Position numbers and translations under genes: made by a program. The notes below the pieces were generated by a model. The model was not told the DNA's origin. It made no database searches and was given only the letters and a program-made list of their open reading frames with translations. From contig NZ_BLXZ01000004.1 of the NCBI RefSeq assembly GCF_014193675.1, positions 62,001-126,000 of the forward strand: DNA of 64,000 bases. Reading direction: 5' to 3'. This DNA is from Geomonas limicola. GTDB lineage: Bacteria > Desulfobacterota > Desulfuromonadia > Geobacterales > Geobacteraceae. The number at the start of each line of letters is the position of its first letter. Position 1 is the stretch's first letter. Of this stretch, positions 45,611-53,114 are shown piece by piece.

Positions 45611-46928
45611 GCCGAACCGTTATCACAGTACTGACAGAAAAGGTTTCTTCGCCATATGGCAGCAGTTGGGCGGCAAGAAGTCGAGGCAAAGGTCTTACCG
45701 CTTAAACCAACTCAACGTTGCCTTGGAAATGGTTGCGGGGATACAAGACACCTTTATAAGCCAGAACGAGTTTTTTCGCCCGAATCGGAGAAAAGAGAGC
45801 CTTGCTCGCATTTGCGTCACGTTTCTCGACCTGGACACCTACGATACAGATTACTGCGGGTATAACCACTACCAGATGGTAGGCCTGCTACTTGCGCACT
45901 GCGAGGACCTCCACGTGCCTCCGCCATCTGTCATAATGAGCTCTGGCCGGGGGTATTACATGAAATGGTACTATGACGAGCCAGTCTCTTCAAAAGCCCT
46001 CCCTAGATGGATAGCGGTCCAAAAAAACCTGCTTAAGAAATTCAAGCCGTTTGGAGCTGACCCGCGACCGAATGAGCCCTCAAGGGTCCTACGAATCGAA
46101 GGTTCAGTGAATAGCAAGTCAGGGAAGCCATGTGAGATTCTGTGGAGAGGGTCCGATTGCTACGATTTCGATACCCTTTGCGATGAAGTCCTACCCTTCT
46201 CGCGGGACGAGGTGGCAAAAAGGAAGGTAGAGGCATCTCCGAAACAGAGCAAAAAGGCGCCGGGCCCCAGGTTCATAAATAAATGCCAGAACCCGAACCT
46301 TCTTGTGTTCTCGAGTGAGCAACTACATTGGGATCGGCTGCATGACCTGCGAGCCTTGGCCAGGATGCGAGGTGGAGTACCGGTGGGCCAACGGGATGAA
46401 TATTTATTTTTAGCAGCATGTTTTGCTGCTCACTGTTACGACGCACATGAGTTGCCGGGGGAATTGCGTTATCTGGCTGAGGAGTTTGCTCCAGGGATGT
46501 CTGCTGCGGAAGTAGAGGGCTTTATGTCGTCAGTTGTCTCGCGCTGGGAGGCCGCAATGAAGGGCCAGATGGTCATGTTTCGGGGGAAGTTAATTGACCC
46601 AAGGTACACCTTTGGAAATGCGGAACTGGTAGTACGCTTGGGACTGACCCCGGCTGAGATGAAAGAAATGAAGACGATCATTTCCGCCGAGGAGGCGGCC
46701 ACACGACATGCTGACCGTCAGCGGCAAAGACGTGCCGCTGATGGTGCGATAAGCAGGGCAAAATATTTAGCAGAGGCAGTAGATGCTAGGAGCACGGCCT
46801 TATTAATGAAGGAGATTGGATATAGCGTTGAGGAAATCTCTTCAGCTACAAATCGGTCAGTGAGTTCAGTCCAGAAGTATCTTGCTGAATCGGCACGGGC
46901 AAGGAAGGCGCGGCCCGTTCCTTCTTAG
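45600..46928 (+). CDS. primase-like replication protein (AEP-type)
   Basis: 442 aa from ATG 45600 (an upstream ATG at 45588 is possible but has no ribosome site). The middle reads ICVTFLDLDTYDTDYCG, IMSSGRGYYMKWYYD and SRVLRIEGSVNSKSGK: the acidic D-x-D, the GRGYY strand and a conserved basic segment, as in archaeo-eukaryotic primase-like plasmid replicases. The C-terminal part has an HTH-like end (YSVEEISSATNRSVSSVQKYL). Its role as the replication gene of element 2 is inferred. Confidence 0.7.
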   Translation: MQSEPNRYHSTDRKGFFAIWQQLGGKKSRQRSYRLNQLNVALEMVAGIQDTFISQNEFFRPNRRKESLARICVTFLDLDTYDTDYCGYNHYQMVGLLLAHCEDLHVPPPSVIMSSGRGYYMKWYYDEPVSSKALPRWIAVQKNLLKKFKPFGADPRPNEPSRVLRIEGSVNSKSGKPCEILWRGSDCYDFDTLCDEVLPFSRDEVAKRKVEASPKQSKKAPGPRFINKCQNPNLLVFSSEQLHWDRLHDLRALARMRGGVPVGQRDEYLFLAACFAAHCYDAHELPGELRYLAEEFAPGMSAAEVEGFMSSVVSRWEAAMKGQMVMFRGKLIDPRYTFGNAELVVRLGLTPAEMKEMKTIISAEEAATRHADRQRQRRAADGAISRAKYLAEAVDARSTALLMKEIGYSVEEISSATNRSVSSVQKYLAESARARKARPVPS

Positions 46929-47154
46929 GCGATGGAGATGTCGGCAGTGTGGGGTGGGGGCTTGGTAGGATGAAGCTAGGGCTACGCCATGTCATTAGCT
47001 ATACGCACGGACTTTGCAATTTTACAGGCAGTCTTGCGGTCGTATGGTTTTGAGCTAGCCGACAGTAGGCCAGGGTTAGTCGTACAACTGACCGGGCCAC
47101 ATTTGCGCGCGGCAAATTGCAGATTGTTGAAGGTATGAATAATTGTGGAGGGAT

Positions 47155-47371
47155 GGCATGCTACCCTTTCTGCGCGCATCAGGCGCGCAGAAAGGGTAGC
47201 ATGCCGCTTGTTGGCCTGTCAAGTGTTTTATCACCAGTGTACCCTGCCGCCGCGTCGTCTGCGGCGGCAGGGTACACTGGTAGCTTTTATTTGTCAACTC
47301 CCTATTTATTTGCACCAACAACGCTTTGTCTGAGCTGATAGGGGCTAACGATAAATAAAGTTGACAAATAA
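47155..47371. repeat. three long perfect palindromes upstream of hipBA
   Basis: A: GGCATGCTACCCTTTCTGCG (start of a 23-bp arm, 47155-47177) with loop ATCAG and its inverse at 47183-47205. B: ACCAGTGTACCCTGCCGCCG (start of a 21-bp arm, 47233-47253) with loop GTCGTCT and inverse at 47261-47281. C: TTATTTGTCAACT (47287-47299) and AGTTGACAAATAA (47359-47371), 59 bases apart. A and B share TACCCT. None has a T-run. Confidence 0.85.
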
Positions 47372-47388
47372 GAGCACGAATGTAAATA
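47361..47388 (+). promoter_or_regulatory. hipBA promoter
   Basis: TTGACA (47361-47366, consensus -35) and TAAATA (47383-47388) with 16-base spacing; start of transcription would fall near 47395, very close to the hipB ATG at 47401. The right arm of palindrome C overlaps the -35 box, so it may be the operator. Confidence 0.75.
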
Positions 47389-47400
47389 ATAACATCCGTT

Positions 47401-47745
47401 ATGAAAACTAAAACTTTACTATACCCCGTTGCGGCGAAGGAAATGGAAGCCCTGGGGCAACGCATGAAAGATGCGAGGCTCCGTCGCCGCTTCTCCATGG
47501 AGACCGTCTGCGCTCGAGCGAACATTTCCCGGCCTACCCTGTACAAGGTCGAAAGTGGCGACGCTTCTGTTGCAATTGGGACTTACGTTCAGATATTGCG
47601 TGTGTTGGGCTTGCTAGGCGATTTGGGGCTGCTGGCCAAGGATGATGTCCTGGGCCGCCAACTACAAGACGAAGCTCTCCCCCAGAGGAAGCGTGCACCT
47701 CGCAGGCTCGTGCAATCCGCCGGAGAAAACGATGGCAAAAAATAA
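47401..47745 (+). CDS. hipB: HipB-like XRE antitoxin/repressor
   Basis: 114 aa with a helix-turn-helix in LRRRFSMETVCARANISRPTLYKVE. The C-terminal tail is Arg/Lys-rich. It overlaps the kinase gene by 14 bases, the standard hipBA arrangement. No ribosome site precedes the ATG and the predicted transcript would be almost leaderless. It should neutralise HipA and repress the operon at the upstream palindrome. Confidence 0.88.
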   Translation: MKTKTLLYPVAAKEMEALGQRMKDARLRRRFSMETVCARANISRPTLYKVESGDASVAIGTYVQILRVLGLLGDLGLLAKDDVLGRQLQDEALPQRKRAPRRLVQSAGENDGKK

Positions 47746-48970
47746 AGATGAGCAACTGCTGGTTTGGCTGGATGATCCGTCATATGGCCAATTGCAGCAA
47801 ATAGGTTCCCTTTTCCGGGGAGAGCGTGGCACGATCCGGTTCGTCTATGACCGTGAATGGCTCCGCCACACACATAGCTTTCAGCTTGACCCAGAGCTTT
47901 TTCTGGTAACAGGTAACCAGTTTCCGACGGAATCCCATTTTGCCGTTTTCCTCGACTCCTGCCCTGACCGCTGGGGTCGCGTGCTGATGAAGCGCCGTGA
48001 AGCAATAGAGGCGAAGGCAGAGAGAAGGCCACCTAAAACCCTCACAGATTGGGATTACCTTGTAGGGGTCCAGGATCTGACACGTATGGGCGCTCTACGG
48101 TTTAGTGCACCAGGGACAACACAGTTCCTAGCTGATGAGGCGCTGGCCGCACCGCCTGTGACCAGAATCGCAGAGTTGCAGCAGGTGGCCCTGGCGTTGG
48201 AGAATCCTAAAGAGGACGACCTCGACAAGATCAGGCAGTGGTTACGCGTTTTGGTAGCGCCGGGGTCATCATTGGGGGGCGCGCGCCCAAAGGCGAACAT
48301 CACCAATAAGGACGGATCGCTGTGGATAGCAAAATTCCCGGCCAACGAGGATGACCACGATGTTGCCCTTTGGGAAAAGCTGGTACACGATATGGCTGGG
48401 CGCTGCGGTATTACGGTACCAGAATCTGAGGTGCTGCGTATTGGGAGCCATCGCCACCATACCTTCCTGGTACGACGGTTCGACAGGGTGGATGGCCAAC
48501 GACGCTTCTTCACTTCGGCTATGACAGTACTAGAACGTAAGAATGCCGAGGAGGGTAGTTACCTTGATCTCGCAGATTTTTTGTCCAAAGTTGGGGAGCC
48601 GCGCTGGATTGACCATGACTTGCGGGAGATGTTTATCCGAGTGGTGTTCAATGTGGCTACGGCAAACCGAGACGACCACTTGCGGAACCACGGCTTCATG
48701 AGGTTGCCGGACGGTTGGCGCCTAGCGCCGGCATACGACATGAACCCGTCGCCTAAAACGGACCACGTCTTAGCGCTGGATACAGACAGCACCCACCCTG
48801 ACCTAGACACGGTCTTTGCAACTGCCTCTTTCTACCGTCTGAGAGAACGGGACGCGGAGGAAATAATGGGCCGAGTCTTGGGAGAAGTACGGCAGTGGCA
48901 GGCTCACGCCGCAAAGCTAGGAATCCCCCGTGGCGAACTTCTAGAGAGGGAGCATCTATTCATGGTTTGA
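47732..48970 (+). CDS. hipA: HipA-like serine/threonine kinase toxin
   Basis: 412 aa from ATG 47732. It has the HipA N-terminal domain, the Gly-rich SSLGGARPKAN, catalytic NRDDHLRNHGF and the metal-binding LAPAYDMNPS. In E. coli HipA phosphorylates GltX and slows growth; the target here is unknown. It is complete and sits with its own hipB. Confidence 0.93.
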   Translation: MAKNKDEQLLVWLDDPSYGQLQQIGSLFRGERGTIRFVYDREWLRHTHSFQLDPELFLVTGNQFPTESHFAVFLDSCPDRWGRVLMKRREAIEAKAERRPPKTLTDWDYLVGVQDLTRMGALRFSAPGTTQFLADEALAAPPVTRIAELQQVALALENPKEDDLDKIRQWLRVLVAPGSSLGGARPKANITNKDGSLWIAKFPANEDDHDVALWEKLVHDMAGRCGITVPESEVLRIGSHRHHTFLVRRFDRVDGQRRFFTSAMTVLERKNAEEGSYLDLADFLSKVGEPRWIDHDLREMFIRVVFNVATANRDDHLRNHGFMRLPDGWRLAPAYDMNPSPKTDHVLALDTDSTHPDLDTVFATASFYRLRERDAEEIMGRVLGEVRQWQAHAAKLGIPRGELLEREHLFMV

Positions 48971-48992
48971 GCCTCGGAGAAACATCACTTCC

Positions 48993-49140
48993 GTCTACAG
49001 GCTCTTTCTGCTGGGCTTGGTCCTCGCGATCAGCCAGGTTGGAGTTGCTTGTAGGGAATGCCGACCTTTGCCCCAAGTCCCTAGCCCCTTGTAGCTCATT
49101 CCGTGAATCAGGGGTATGCGCGGTTGGTTGGGTAGGTACT
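48993..49140 (-). pseudogene. degenerate copy of the LSR2-associated HTH end
   Basis: On the - strand it reads LIHGMSYKGLGTW... and later LIARTKPSRKSL, matching [15 protein letters not shown] and [12 protein letters not shown] from the intact HTH ORF (50885-51319), with a frame change between. The DNA segment GCCGACCTTTGCCCCAAG matches ACCGACTTTTGCCCCAAG of the intact copy. The upstream HTH is missing. It suggests an older element end at this place. Confidence 0.7.
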
Positions 49141-49665
49141 TTTTCAGAGGACGAAGGGGCAGGCGCACGCTAATGTGAGTCAGGCTTTTCGCATTCAAGT
49201 TTTCCCTGGCTACGTCGATGTTCTGGTTATGATGCAAAGGTGAGAAATTGGAGGGCTCCGCTATATGGCTGAAAGCCGGAGTAGCCCCCCTTCACCTGAC
49301 GTCGTCCGCGTGTGTTAAAAAAACCAACAGCAGTGTTGAAATTTTTAACATTTTGGGTGGCTAGGGCCAAACGGGTATCAGAAAAATACGGCACTTTGTG
49401 ATGGCATGTGATATGCTGGTACCCTAAGGGAATTGCAGTAACCGATTGCTGCCAAATTCCGTTAAATGGCGGCATCTGAGAACGAAGGAGCTTGCCACCT
49501 TTGGTGTGGTGGTAGTGTCAAAAAGTGCTATACTGATTAAAAAATCCTTGCCTAGATTCGTTAAGTCGTGTAAATGTGTTCTCGTTTATCACGATTCGAT
49601 AAATCTATTGGTCCCCAGACGGGGGCAGGACCTTTTTCAAGAGGATACCTGCGGCAAGGAGAAAG
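49141..49665. other. 525-bp region without a supported gene
   Basis: It holds the short inverted repeat GCTGCCA/TGGCGGC (about 49447-49474) and AT-rich sequence leading to the membrane protein gene. Reading frames here lack ribosome sites and known motifs. Confidence 0.5.
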
Positions 49666-50580
49666 ATGTCGGCTTGGGTTGCTCGATTAAAACGCCTACA
49701 TTGGTTTGACCATCTTCATCACGTCTATGTGGTCCTTGCGGTATTAGGTGCGTTGGGGAGCGTCTTTGCTTCTGGCCATACCGCAAAAGAAGTAATTCTG
49801 CTTATAGCACTTTTGGTGTATTTTTTTGTCTTGCTTATCGTTGTAATATTTTTTTCGGTTACAAACGGAAAGAAAGCTCGTTATGCAGAAGCTCTTGCGT
49901 GCATGCACGAAGCTATCCATCAGTCAAGAGACATATATCACCGACTCGACTGGGCTCTGAATAAAAAAATCCATTATGAACACCATGAATTTAAAAACGA
50001 CCTGGTGCGGGTTCTGACCTCGGCCGTTCAGGCTTTTAATCTTTCTACTGGTGTTAAGTGCCGGTTGTGCATAAAAGTTGTAGGCATAAAAGACAACGCG
50101 CCAGAGGCTCATTACTCATCATACTTTGTAACGACATTAGCCAGAGACGGTGTATCAAATGAACAATGTCTAGCGTCAGATAAAAGAGAGGGGCAAAGTC
50201 ACCTTATATCTGACAACACCGATTTTAATTTAATCATCAAACGCGTCCGAAGTTATTTTTTTAGCAACGATGTTTTAAATCTTGAAAACTACGAGAACTC
50301 ATCATTTCAACTCAAGCCAGAAAACAAAAAATATCGATCAACGATAGTGTGGCCAATAAGGTATGTTTACTGTGAGAATGAGCATCATGGATGTTGTCGT
50401 GAAGGTAAAGACCAAGACATATACGGTTTTCTTGCAGTAGATAGTAACTCAAGACAGACCTTTTCAGAAAGGTACGACACTCAACTTGGCTTAATATTGG
50501 CTGATGCGTTGTTTTCTATTTTCGATACATATCGAAAATATAGATTTCAGTTGGCTCAAGGCAATGGAGGATTAAAGTGA
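49666..50580 (+). CDS. two-TM protein with a GAF-like C-terminal region
   Basis: 304 aa from ATG 49666 after AAGGAGAAAG. Two hydrophobic segments (about 20-36, VYVVLAVLGALGSVFAS, and 41-65, EVILLIALLVYFFVLLIVVIF) put it in the membrane. A long soluble part follows, with CRLCIKVVGIKD, WPIRYVYCENEHHGCCREG and YGFLAVDSNSRQTFSERYD, which looks like a GAF or related sensor fold. Very low GC compared with the backbone. Its ATG-like GTG partner overlaps the stop. Not recognised as a named system. Confidence 0.7.
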   Translation: MSAWVARLKRLHWFDHLHHVYVVLAVLGALGSVFASGHTAKEVILLIALLVYFFVLLIVVIFFSVTNGKKARYAEALACMHEAIHQSRDIYHRLDWALNKKIHYEHHEFKNDLVRVLTSAVQAFNLSTGVKCRLCIKVVGIKDNAPEAHYSSYFVTTLARDGVSNEQCLASDKREGQSHLISDNTDFNLIIKRVRSYFFSNDVLNLENYENSSFQLKPENKKYRSTIVWPIRYVYCENEHHGCCREGKDQDIYGFLAVDSNSRQTFSERYDTQLGLILADALFSIFDTYRKYRFQLAQGNGGLK

Positions 50581-50729
50581 GAAAGATTTCTAAAACATTA
50601 AGTACAAAATCGAACTCGCCTAAGATTAGTGTTCCCGAGAAATCAGGGAAAAAAATGGATTATGCAGAGCTAAAGTATGAAGACAATGGTGAGAAGTATC
50701 AAACTAGACTAATCCTACTTGCTAGCTAG
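50577..50729 (+). CDS. 50-aa partner of the GAF-like membrane protein
   Basis: The GTG at 50577 overlaps the preceding stop (GTGA), with AATGGAGGATTAAA as ribosome site. It encodes MRKISKTLSTKSNSPKISVP and ends QTRLILLAS. It is a basic then mixed small protein with no membrane segment. Coupling implies that the two proteins act together. It is followed by a terminator. Confidence 0.6.
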   Translation: MRKISKTLSTKSNSPKISVPEKSGKKMDYAELKYEDNGEKYQTRLILLAS

Positions 50730-50763
50730 TTACGCACAACTATATTTTTAGCCGCGAATGCAT

Positions 50764-50806
50764 ACGACCGCAAGGGCATTACTTCCCCTTGCGGTCGTTC
50801 TTTTCT
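50764..50806 (+). terminator. terminator after the GAF-like pair
   Basis: ACGACCGCAAGGG (50764-50776) and CCCTTGCGGTCGT (50786-50798) form a 13-bp stem followed by TTCTTTTC. Confidence 0.9.
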
Positions 50807-50884
50807 AAATATATGTCCGTTAGTTACAAAAATTGTCCGAAAAGAGGAGGTACTTTCCCTCTGCTTCAGACAGAAGTTGCTATG

Positions 50885-51319
50885 CTAGCGAAGGAGATCT
50901 TCAAGGCGAATTAAGTTCTTCCTGCTCGGCCTTTTTCTCCCGGTCAGCCAAGCTTGAAGCTGCTCGTAATGAATACCGACTTTTGCCCCAAGCCCCTCGT
51001 AGCTCAATCCGTGTATCCGCTTATAGTAGGCTAGCCTTCCAAGGATATCTGTTGGCTCTTCGAACGGGACATGGCCAATAAATGCAATGATCTTAGGCAT
51101 GAACCGTAACTCCGGCTTAATACCTCTTTCCCAGTTATAGATGCTATCCTTATTTACCCCAATCACCTCAGCTACCTGCCTTTGCAACAAGCCGAGATCG
51201 ATCCTCCTTTTCCGCAGATGTTGGGCAATCGTCTGAGGATTTACCTGGTACCCTTTAGGTGGCACTACGGCACGGGGTACCGATACGGTTTCAATGGAAA
51301 AGTTGGGAATTGTGGCCAA
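50885..51319 (-). CDS. double helix-turn-helix ORF; C-terminal part of LSR2 in the circular form
   Basis: 144 aa with two XRE-like HTH units, [20 protein letters not shown] and [21 protein letters not shown] stand-alone reading would have to start at TTG 51319, whose codon lies inside attR2, with no convincing ribosome site. The frame is open and in phase with LSR2 across the rebuilt attP2. I infer it is the C-terminal DNA-binding part of the circular-form recombinase, cut off by integration; it may be silent or made as a separate protein here. Confidence 0.75.
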   Translation of the reverse strand: MATIPNFSIETVSVPRAVVPPKGYQVNPQTIAQHLRKRRIDLGLLQRQVAEVIGVNKDSIYNWERGIKPELRFMPKIIAFIGHVPFEEPTDILGRLAYYKRIHGLSYEGLGAKVGIHYEQLQAWLTGRKRPSRKNLIRLEDLLR

Positions 51320-51350
51320 ATCCCTGCCCCTGCGGTTACCAGGGGGATCC
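51299..51350. other. attR of element 2
   Basis: Element arm 51299-51324 (containing GGGAATTGTGGCCAAATCCC), then shared TG at 51325-51326, then host CCCCTGCGGTTACC. The arm is the inverted partner of 34100-34125, with matches in GGGAAT, GTG, CCAAA and CC. Confidence 0.85.
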
Positions 51351-51801
51351 CGTGCACCTCTGCTCGTGCACCCCGCTCATGATCCAGCGCTACCGCTCGC
51401 GCATTTCGGGTCCGCTTTTGGACCGCATCGACATCCACATCGAGGTCCCTGCCGTCAAGTTCCGGGACTTGGTCGATCGCGGCGAGGGAGAAAACTCCGG
51501 TGCCATCGCGGCAAGGGTGGCGCGCTCCCGCGAGGTGCAGAAGGAACGCTTCCGAGGGACCCGGGTGCACTGCAACGCCCAGATGTCGGCGCGCATGATC
51601 CGCAAGTTCTGTGAGCCGGACGCGGCCGGGAACAGGATGCTCGAGATGGTCACCGACCGGCTGGGACTCTCCGCCCGGAGTTACACCAGGATCCTCAAAG
51701 TGGCCCGCACCATAGCCGATCTGGAACTCGTCGAGCAGATCAAGGAAACCCACATCTCCGAAGCGATCCAGTACCGCAGCCTGGACCGGAAAACGGGGTA
51801 G
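51327..51801 (+). pseudogene. comM: comM (yifB), C-terminal fragment
   Basis: It reads [20 protein letters not shown] and [20 protein letters not shown], through the Mg-chelatase C-terminal helical domain to YRSLDRKTG and TAG at 51799-51801. It lacks start and ribosome site. Sequence quality and codon use are those of an intact comM, so the disruption looks recent; nothing here has decayed except at the two insertions. Confidence 0.95.
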
Positions 51802-53114
51802 TGGAACCCCGCAAGGGGTAAAAAAGATCCGGCGACGCCTGCCGCGGCCGTTCAGCCCGCGACCTTCGCCGATTCACACCTGCAGGTTCGCTTAAATCTC
51901 TGCGCCTAAGCTGTGCCGCACCTCTGATTTGCTGACATTCCCCCCATATAAGCTGATCCCTCTCATGCTTTAGCAAAAAATACCTACGTTAAGCCAAAGC
52001 TGCCGCATTTTTAGTTGAAAGCCTGGCGCCCTTAACCGAATTCGCCGGAAATTGACCCAAGCCTGCGCTTGGTTAGGCTAAGGGCACCCTTACTTAAGCT
52101 AAAATCGGCGGCACTAGGCTAATTTCCGCGATATTAAGCTCGATGCCCTCGCAGTTAAGCTACATGACCTTGCAGTTAAGCAAAGTGACCTCGCAGTTAA
52201 GCTAAGTGCCTTCGTAGTTAAGCTAAATGCCCTCGTAGTTAAGCTAAGTGCTCTCGTAGTTAAGCTAAGTGCCATCGCAGTTAAGCTAAGTGCCCTCGTA
52301 GTTAAGCTAAGTGCCCTCGTAGTTAAGCTAAATGCCCTCGTAGTTAAGCTAAGTGCCCTCGTAGTTAAGCTAAATGCCCTCGCATTTAAGCTAATCGCGA
52401 TCCTAATGTAAAACTGGCGCCTCTTTCGCAGGAAAATGCCGTGCCAAAGATTTGAAAACCGAGGCCGCATTAGGTAAAAACGGGGGAGCAAAAGCCTGTT
52501 CAGCGTTTTTTTAGGTTTGAGCTGAGGTGTCGTAACGAAAAACGAGGGAAGAAATATTTCGTGGCGAGGTTCAGTAGGTATTCGCAGCGTATTTTAAGCT
52601 AAAGCAGAGGTCACTTTGCTTAAATAAGGCTCGCATTAGAAAAAGCAGGGCGTCTTTTGCTTATTTGCCCTGTACATCGGAATCTCGGCTTACACGTGAC
52701 TCGGAAAAACTGCGGACAAGCCGACCCATTGCGCGATATGCTGCACTGCTCTCCCCGTTGGCACTTGTGCGGTTCGTCACAGGTCATTGGAGAGAGCAGG
52801 TACCTTATGGTGCCGGATCTTTTACGGTTATCTTGTCGGCGTAGGGATAGAAAGGGAGTTGAAACCTGATTCATTCAAGATATATTTAAAACTCTCTCAA
52901 TTTTGACACTCTCTGGCATTGATATGGGGTATAGGCTCATGCCCCCCAATTAAGAGCAAGAGTGATTTGCCCAGAATCTTGAAATGCATGAGATGAGTCT
53001 CTCAATCAGCTTGTATCAGTCAATAAAGTGTTCGGATCTCACCTTTACTCTTCAGAAAGAACGAGCTTTCCAGCCGATACCCCGGATGGATCTAGCTGGT
53101 ATAAAAGGGCTTCA
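51802..53114. other. 1.3-kb intergenic region with a 21-bp tandem repeat
   Basis: Between comM and the P-type ATPase. Apart from the repeat array and degenerate relatives on both sides (elements such as TTAGGCTAAGGGCACCC and ACTAGGCTAATTTCCGCG), I see no gene, RNA or clear promoter. The 52500-53000 part has only short chance frames. Confidence 0.6.
52134..52400. repeat. 21-bp tandem repeat array, about 12 units
   Basis: Units follow GTTAAGCTAAGTGCCCTCGT plus A, with variation at AAG/AAA and CTCGTA/CTCGCA; the first, second and third units are more divergent and a thirteenth is degenerate. Because 21 is divisible by three, the - strand reads a stop-free seven-residue repeat (LTTRALS), which I regard as an accident. 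There are no spacers, so it is not a CRISPR. Confidence 0.9.

Larger units (their letters stand above)
46929..47400. other. 472-bp noncoding region before hipBA
   Basis: Three hairpins and the hipBA promoter, described separately; no supported gene. Confidence 0.6.
34100..51326. mobile_element. Integrative element 2 in comM (17227 bp, LSR-mediated, with R-M and HipBA)
   Basis: Bounded by an exchanged TG. Deleting 17227 bp restores [15 protein letters not shown] in comM. Cargo: LSR2 at the left end; orphan AbiEi-like, thermonuclease and resolvase genes; a five-gene restriction-modification cluster; a tyrosine recombinase; a primase-like replication gene; HipBA; a membrane/GAF-like pair; and a double-HTH frame at the right end. 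AT content is higher than in the backbone, especially 44.6-50.8 kb. No conjugation genes were found. Confidence 0.88.

Noticed and set aside
47155..47281. Integron attC sites
   Set aside because: The stems are perfect and lack the R'/R'' core signatures and unpaired bases typical of attC; no integron integrase is near.
49446..49709. 87 aa frame overlapping the start of the GAF-like gene
   Set aside because: It runs into a better-supported gene in another frame that has a clear ribosome site.
52134..52400. Possible CRISPR array
   Set aside because: Units are directly adjacent with no spacers, and no cas genes are in the window.
52114..52491. Minus-strand frame of 125 aa with repeating LTTRALS units
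   Set aside because: It is produced by a 21-bp tandem repeat whose length is a multiple of three; there is no ribosome site or non-repeat domain.
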